DNA from: Cordia subcordata
Lineage: Eukaryota; Streptophyta; Magnoliopsida; Boraginales; Cordiaceae
Direction: 5' to 3'
NCBI GenBank assembly: GCA_028554755.1
Contig: JAPTOF010000024.1
Span: 558,001 to 622,000 of the forward strand
DNA length: 64,000 nt
Below are positions 57,912 through 64,000 of the stretch, piece by piece; the first letter of the stretch is position 1, and the number at the start of each line of letters is the position of its first letter. Below the pieces are notes generated by a model. The model saw nothing but the letters and a program-made list of their open reading frames with translations, was not told the origin of the DNA and searched no databases. A program made the position numbers and the translations under genes.

Positions 57912-58639
57912 ATGCTTGAGCTCTAATCTTTGATAGATGAATCTTCCATGTAGTCAGACTCAAAGCTAAGCATATTCTCCTATCTTTCAAGCACCTACCT
58001 TATGATATTTATTTGAAACTCGCAAGATGCTTTTTAGTAAATTAATCATAATTTTCATCATCAAAATCAATATAATAATAAGCATTTAGCCAACAATCTC
58101 TCCCTTTTTTATGATGAAAAATTTTCATTAAAAGTTTGGAGTCCAAAGTTTTTGACTTCCCCTCAATGTAAGCACATATTAACGAAAAGCATATTATGGG
58201 AATACTCCCCCTATCAACTTTAATTTATGCATCATTTATAATATTTAGGACTTCATAAAGTATTACAAAAGTGCATATGGATTCATCATCATAGTATAGC
58301 ATATCTCATCATCATAGACACATAACCATCATAATCATAAAGACGTAAGCATCATAACTATCATAAACTATCCACAAACTTTTATCAACACAGTTTTCTT
58401 TCTCCCCCTTTTGGCATAATCAAAATCAATAAAATCATAAGGAGAAAAGAGAATTAATATCCAAAAGCACAAAGTATAAACTAATATATGATCCAAAATA
58501 GCTAAACTATCATCAAGAGTAGCAAGCTAAACTATTATCAAAGTAAATTCCAAATAGTAAAGCAATGAAAGGAAATTGTTTTAATAAAGGCTAAAGGAAA
58601 TGCATGAATAGTTTTATTAAAAAGAAAGGCCATGGTGAA

Positions 58640-61290
58640 CTCAAGAAGCATGATCACTGGGGTCCGTGAAGTGTTTCTTTATATCCGAGCGCATCACTGC
58701 AATCTCGGAATCAATGTGCTTCCTGCATTCTGAAAGGTCCACCTAGCATGCATTCCATGCACTCATTGTAGCCTTGATCTCACCCATTCCTGTATTTAAA
58801 GCTTGTAGTTGAGTAAGGGTTTGAGCCATGATCGATGGATCTTTTTCTTGAGCCATAGAACTGAAGCCTGTACCTCTTCGCATCTCAGCATATCTTTGAT
58901 CGTCAATATGTGTTTTTGCTTGTGATTGTCTTAAGACTCTCTTGAGTGTAACATCTTAAGAGCCATATCTTCCTCTGAAGAACTATGTAGGTGCAAATAT
59001 CTTAATAGGGGGAAGGGTGAATAAAATTAAAAATTCACCTAAAGATCAACAATTTTCTGTCAAGCAAAATGTCAAACACAAGATAATCAATATATGTAAA
59101 TGAAATAAATAAAGAGTAGAGAGTAGGATGACAAAATATTTTTTAGGTAGGTTGACCAAACCTACTTCCACCGCCCAAGGATGCTCCCCTTAGGACTTCA
59201 ACAATGTCCACTAAAAGTGCTTCTTCAAATCTTGGTAAAGCAAAAACTAAGTTCTATAACTCTTTGAAGCCAAACTTCAAAGAACCCAAGTGTCCCATTA
59301 TTTAGGATTTCCACACAGTCTTACAAGCTTTATGGATGTATTTCTCAAGATCTGTCAACTTACAAGTGTGTATACAAACAAGAAGAGTAAAAAATTATGT
59401 AGAATAGTCATTTTCTTCTCTCAAGATGATATAGCAAGAACGGCTCTTGAAAGCTCAAGGATTTTGCAAGAGTAGCTCAAGATTTTAGCAATTTAATGAT
59501 TATAATAGATTTTGCAGGCTTTGATTGACGATGTTCTTCAGCTTTGAGAGTGTATTTAAAGAGATCTTTAAAACCAGGGGAGAGTAGGTGAGAATTAGGG
59601 AAGAAAAGTGGTTGCAACAAGTATAAACGACTAGGAAATTTAATGCTGCAGAACCAAGGTTGATCGACAGAGGGTGCAACCGGCCTTGTTCCCCAAGCTT
59701 ACTGACTAAGGTCGGTCGCTAGGCCGGTCAACCGGCCTCGGGTCCAGCTTTGGTCAGAAACTTAATTTCAAAGCCTAGACATAGAGGTGCTAAGACAAGC
59801 AGCTGACTTGGAGTCTGACTATGCCTAGTAAGTTTTAATATTAAGCACTTAAAACACCACTTTGTAATTCTCTTTGGTTCTAAGGTATGAGATAACACCA
59901 TTTTGTAATTCTCTTTGGTTCTAAGGCAATGAGACAAGTTTAAAACACTTTCAAGAGGATTGTAAAGCCTTTTGAAAACATAGCAAGGGATTTTATAAAT
60001 ATTTGAATTTTTTGCAATCAAGATATGTTATACCCAAGTGTAAAAGAGGTGATAAAAAATGCAATGCAATGAAATCTTGAGCGAGCTATAAAGACTACTC
60101 TAAACCATTTACAAGAGAGCGCACGAGCTGGTACCCTCTTTGTCGCCTTGTCTCCTCCTTATGACTTCACAGCCTTTTTCTTCTATTTTGAACTTTTCTT
60201 GTCTTGAAGGACTGGAGCCATTTTTGATGAATCTTTCTTATTCTCTTAATCATGACTCATCTTCAACCATCTAACTTTAGGAAAACGTTCCACAAGCTCA
60301 AAGTATAATTAGCAATTCATTAACTTTTAATTTGCATAATCAAAACAACATAAAATTAGTATTAAGCCAACAAACTCACTTCCATAGGGATTGTGCCTAG
60401 TACATTCATTTCAACGCCGCCTTCTCTATCTTTCTCCTCCCTTTCTGCCGCATCTATGGCCTCTTAAACTTCATCTACATGTTGAGCCTTAGGTCCAAAA
60501 ATCGGTCTAGTAAAAGTGGTTCCATTTCTAGCTATTTGCTTAATTGACTCCTTAATATCATTGAGCAAAATTCTATAAGTTTCATGGTTTATTGGTACTC
60601 CATTATACTAGTAAATGCCCATGAAATTCATATACTGCATATCAAAGTTCCAAGCAAATTTCTTAACCAGTTCTTTGGATTTGATTTTGAAGTGATTAAA
60701 GATATACACAAGGGCTATGCCATATCCAGGGGTTATTGTCTTACCACCACCTTTCCTACTAATGTGTAACATATGTTGTAAAATCAAAAATGATAAGGTA
60801 ATCTTAACTTCGGTTGCAAGGCTATAGAGAATATATGCATCCATAATAGGAATTTTTCCATCATTTATCTTCCCAGGAAGCAAGACTTCACTAATAACCT
60901 TAAATGCAATTCTTTTATTGAAATCCACATCTTTCAACAAGGGAAGAATCAAATCTGCGTCTTTTGGGCCTATATCATTCCACATATAAATAATAACCTT
61001 GTCCAGTATACCAGCCTCTTTTATCCCTTCAAGCTAACCTTGGGTATTATAGTGTCCTTCCCCTTCAACAGGTAACCCAAAAATCTCCTTCAATTTTTCT
61101 TCATTTAGCATAAAACTCTTATTGCACATAGTTGATTTAAGTTCAAGCTTAGGGCTTCTACAATGAATCTCAAGAATTTTATAAAACTCCTTAACCACGT
61201 TAACCTTAACATTACAATGAAATTTGTGGAATCTTGATTGAAAATTGAAGATTTTGAAGTGGGTTTGAGAGAAGAGTTCGGTTAGGGTGA
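58640..61290 (-). pseudogene. Accessory ORF of the SIRE-like element (putative plant transposon protein type), split
   Basis: Minus strand. VVKEFYKIL and LKEIFGLPVEGEG (about 61200-61050), then MWNDIGPKDADL to MQYMNFMGIY (60985-60608) resemble proteins catalogued as putative plant transposon protein, with no known activity. The frame continues left to 60373, is interrupted by the solo LTR 58986-60372, and resumes at 58985 with SSEEDMALKML. A C-terminal part ends with TQLQALNTGMGEIK and KHIDSEIAVMRSDIKKH, likely helical. A stop after YNTQG and others break it. It occupies the env-like position between pol and the 3' LTR. Confidence 0.6.
58986..60372 (-). mobile_element. Solo LTR of the SIRE-like family inside the accessory ORF
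   Basis: Minus strand TGTTGGCTTAAT...GCACCTACA, 1387 bp. Duplications AACTA (58981-58985) and AACTC (60373-60377) agree at 4 of 5. Removing it joins GTIPMEVS to SSEEDMAL in one frame, so it is an insertion rather than the partner LTR of 56645-58095. U3 palindromes lie at 59660-59735. Confidence 0.85.
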
Positions 61291-61339
61291 AAGAAATTTG
61301 GGAAAACGGTGAGATTTGAAGTTAAAAGCCCTTATTTTT

Positions 61340-61460
61340 AACCCTTTACCGTATTCAATCGGTCGACCGGCCGGATTAGAATGCTTAAAATTTTGGCACG
61401 TTTAACCAGACGCCCTAAGGCTTCAGTTGCAGGTCAATCGGCTGGGTCAGAATATGCAAA
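61340..61460 (-). promoter_or_regulatory. U3-like palindromes ahead of the accessory ORF
   Basis: Minus strand: CCGGCCGGTCGACCGATTG (about 61352-61370), with a further half-site near 61430. An A/T-rich ttaaaaataaggg (about 61330) resembles a TATA box, and the accessory frame opens downstream. This is a candidate internal promoter. Confidence 0.4.
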
Positions 61461-61523
61461 AATACATATTTTTGCATATTCAAGCCATAACCATACATAT
61501 AAATTCATTTTGACCACAATATA

Positions 61524-63272
61524 TCATTCCAATCTCTCTTCTAATCTTAAAAAAAGTTGTTCCTCATGCAAAGGTTTAGTAAAAATATCCAAAATTTGGT
61601 GTAAAGTATCAACAAATTCAAGCACAATATCACCTTTTTGCACATAATCTCTTATAAGATGGTGCTTAATTTCAATATGCTTTGTTTTAGAGTGTTGAAT
61701 GGGATTCTTAGTGAGATTTATGGTACTAGTATTATCACAATAAATGGGAACATGATTGTAATACAAACCATAATCAAGTAAATTTTGTTCATCCATAAAA
61801 TTTAAGCCACACAACTACCTGTAGTAATATATTCAACTTCTGTAGTAGAAATTGCAACATTATTTTGTTTCCTACATGAGAAAGATACTAAGGAATGTCC
61901 TAAAAATTGGCAAGTTCCACTAGTGCTTTTACGGTCCACCTTACATCCAGCATAATCAGCATTAGAAAAGCCATATAAATCAAATGAAGTTCCTTTAACA
62001 TACCATAATCCTAAATTGCAAGTACCTATAAGTTATCTTATGATTCTTTTAACCGTAATTAAGTGTGATTCTTTAGGATTATATTGAAATCTAGCACATA
62101 AGCATACAAGAAACGTAATATCGGGCCTTGAGGCCATCAAGTGGAGTAGGCTACCGATCATACCTCTATAATTTTTCTCATCTACTGGCTTACCATTTTT
62201 GTCCTTATCTAGCTTTATTGAGGGACTCATTAAGGTTCTGATATCCTTGGCATCCTCAAGCCTAAATTTCTTGATGATTTCCTTTGTGTACTTGGCTTGA
62301 TTTATGACGATGTCCTCCTTTTTTTACTTGATTTGAAGTTCGAGGAAGAAGGTCAATTATCCCATCATGCTTATTTCAAACTCCCTATGCATACACTTCA
62401 AAAACTCTCACACGAAGCAACATTAGCGGAACCAAAAATTATATCATCCACATAAATTTGTACAAGTAAAATATCTTTTCCTTCTTTTTCAATAAACAGA
62501 GTGGAGTAAAGTTTTCCTCATTCAAAATTATTTTCTATAAGAAATCTACTAAGTCTTTCATACCAATTTCTAGGAGCTTGTCTTAAGCCATATAAAGCCT
62601 TTTCTAGTTTGAAAACATGGTTTGAGAAATAAGGATTTTCAAAACCGGGAGGTTGTTCAGTATATACCTCCTCTTCAATAAAACTATTTAGAAAGACACT
62701 CTTGACATCTATTTGATAAAGTTTGAAATCCATGTAGCAAGCAAATGCAAGTAACACGCAAATGGACTCAAGTCTTGCTACGGGGGCATAGTTCTCATTA
62801 TAGTCAATGCCTTCTTCTTGATTATACCCTTTAGCTACAAGTCTAGCCTTGTTCCTAGTTACTACACGGGCTTCATCTAGTTTGTTTCTAAATACCCATT
62901 TAGTTCCAATCAGCGGGTGGTCTCTAGGTCTTTCAACTAATTTCAAAACCATGTTTCTAGCAAATTGGTTTAATTCTTCTTGCATACCTATAATCTAATT
63001 CTCATCAAGTAAATCCTCTTTAACATCTTAGTTTCTATATGAGAAATAAATACATAATGTTCACAAAAAGCATTGATGTTATGTCTAGTTCTTACGGCAT
63101 GAGATGGATCACCAAGGATTTCATCTTGAGGATGATTCTGTACGAACTTCAAACTCTTTGGCAAGTCTTCATGAGTCTTCTTCTTTTTTGTGATACTTTG
63201 GTTTAAGAATTGTCTGTCATCCTTCTTGACTTGAACCTCCTCTTCTTGATGTGTATTGTTACGTCTTTCAAG
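61524..63272 (-). pseudogene. Ty1/copia pol: reverse transcriptase and RNase H
   Basis: Minus strand: HPQDEILGDPSHAVRTR, then MQEELNQFARN, LIGTKWVFRNK, RLVAKGYNQEEGIDYNE, YQIDVKSVFLN (family DVKSAFLNG), ALYGLRQAPRNWYERLS, then the GSLLHLMASRPDI stretch, and the RNase H end CDNTSTINLTKNPIQHSKTKHIEIKHH with DIFTKPL. Stops lie at about 62990, 62515-62240 and 61815-62030. The active-site YVDD region (about 62440) is damaged. Domain order and wording are those of SIRE-type copia. Confidence 0.88.
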
Positions 63273-64000
63273 TGTAAGCTCTAAAAGACCGGCAAGCGTA
63301 CGGATCGTGCAATATAGTGTATACAAGTGTGGGTGTTGAACCACAAGGAGACGTGAATAGTGTGGGTGAATTCTATGCTTGGTGTTCTAGAAAGTGCCAA
63401 AAAGAAAGATCTAAACTAGACATATTTTTGCGGTTTTGGATTATCAGGAGCTCTAGGTAAAGGAAATAAAACTAAAATATGAATATGAAAAATGGGAACA
63501 CAAGTTGGTCAAGAGGGAACTAACAATTGAGAAGGGGTTAGGGTGACTTCGACTTATGAATGGGTAATTCTATACTCAAATGCTATGGGATTAAAGGATG
63601 ATGGCTAACTATCATGAGTGCTCTTAACTAGGTTGCTAGTTAGTGTCCTAATTTCCCCCTAGGACTCGGTGCGGGTCCATCCCTAGGCGGCACCTCCTAG
63701 AGCTACGGCGTGATCCTTATGACCTAGGGCCTCAAGAGTGACTAACTAACTTCCTAGGTGACTTAGAATGAACCTACCTTAGTACCTAAACCTTTGGCTG
63801 GATTTAAAGCCAAGATCTAGTGTTGCTAAGGTCGACTAAACCTATCCGGAAACCTATTGGCTGGATTTAAAGCCAAAGGAGACTCGTTCTAGACTAGCCC
63901 TAAATTACACTTCGTCATTCTAAGGTCATTACAACAGGATTTGACTTGCTAGTGCGTTCATACATGTTCAATGCCAAGCTGCTCGTGAATAATGGAACCT
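63273..64000 (-). mobile_element. Gypsy-type LTR (leader alpha), partial, runs off the window
   Basis: Left end TGTAAGCTCTAAAAGACC, followed by the reversed U5 box (gcaagcgtacg ... aaggagacg), the aggaycacgcc-type box (reversed, about 63680-63720) and two reverse-complement leader hairpins (63794-63813 and 63857-63876). U3 lies beyond the window. It interrupts the copia pol. Confidence 0.75.

Larger units (their letters stand above)
56645..58095 (-). repeat. 3' LTR of the SIRE-like element
   Basis: Minus strand TGTTGGCTAAATGC to a mutated end (TA for the complement of TG at 56645). About 1.45 kb. GGTCGACTGG palindromes at 57363-57505 lie in U3. A preceding purine tract supports that this is a 3' LTR. 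Confidence 0.8.
56645..63272 (-). mobile_element. SIRE-like Ty1/copia element, minus strand, 3' half
   Basis: Right to left: pol (63272-61524), an intervening U3-like motif (about 61345-61450), an accessory ORF (61290-58640), a polypurine tract (aaaaaagggagaga next to 58096) and the 3' LTR (58095-56645). The 5' part is cut by the LTR at 63273 and the window end. This order, with an extra ORF between pol and the 3' LTR, is that of SIRE-type elements. A solo LTR of the same family sits in the accessory ORF. All frames are broken. Confidence 0.72.

Noticed and set aside
57722..57913. Lysine-rich minus-strand ORF
   Set aside because: It is the (TTC)n microsatellite read on the other strand.
56645..60372. 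The two SIRE-like LTRs as the pair of one short element
   Set aside because: Flanks do not match (TACAC and AACTC). The right copy has its own duplication (AACTA/AACTC), and its removal joins a protein frame, so it is a solo insertion.

Overview
The window is a stretch of plant nuclear DNA, probably from a eudicot; the species cannot be told. The evidence is two intron-containing plant genes with GT-AG junctions (a YceD/DUF177-like plastid protein and a DUF829 alpha/beta-hydrolase), plant TATA boxes (TATATAAG, CTATAAATAG), and dense nests of plant LTR retrotransposons, LINEs, a MULE and MITE-like elements. There are no rRNA, tRNA or CRISPR loci. More than 80% of the window is transposon-derived.

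Region 1 (1-35370) is one old L1-type LINE broken into at least six pieces by later LTR insertions. Its pieces lie at 1-686, 2034-2300, 4506-5861, 10905-11437, 15783-16108 and 34821-35370, and the coding order runs endonuclease, reverse transcriptase, C-terminal zinc-binding region. The intruders are recognisable by TG...CA ends and 5-bp target duplications: a SIRE-like solo LTR (687-2033), a second-family solo LTR (2301-4505), a triple nest (5862-10904 holding 7150-10740 holding 7212-9106), an internally deleted element (11438-15782) holding another solo LTR (12866-14506), a truncated LTR (16109-17719), and a large minus-strand Ty3/gypsy element (17732-34820). That last element carries a gag-protease pseudogene and holds a complete non-autonomous element (20499-27393) plus a solo LTR (32350-33953).

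Region 2 (35400-39700) is a relic Mutator-like unit. A plus-strand plant-mobile-domain (MAIN/PP7-long-form-like) pseudogene faces, tail to tail, a minus-strand mudrA-type gene that keeps only its N-terminal and DNA-binding parts.

Region 3 (39800-50600) is the host-gene island. The YceD-like gene (plus, 7 exons, 239 aa) and the DUF829 gene (minus, 4 coding exons, 443 aa) converge on a decayed Tat-type gypsy pol relic and two MITE-like elements.

Region 4 (50600-64000) is again transposon-rich. It holds simple repeats, a TIR element, copia gag and integrase relics, a second LINE relic split by a solo LTR, and a SIRE-type copia element on the minus strand. In that element an accessory ORF lies between pol and the 3' LTR and is itself split by a solo LTR of the same family. 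The window ends inside another LTR.

The most interesting signals are not ORFs. (1) Most TGATGTG-type LTRs carry repeated sense-strand hairpins with a constant loop and a compensating stem base pair, downstream of the TATA box. (2) Palindromic GCCGGTCGACCGGC arrays occur in the U3 of both gypsy-type and copia-type LTRs, and once just upstream of the SIRE accessory ORF. (3) LTRs are mosaics of exchangeable U3 and leader modules. (4) A C-terminal protein module is shared by the gag-protease element and by the zinc-knuckle-only non-autonomous element nested in it.
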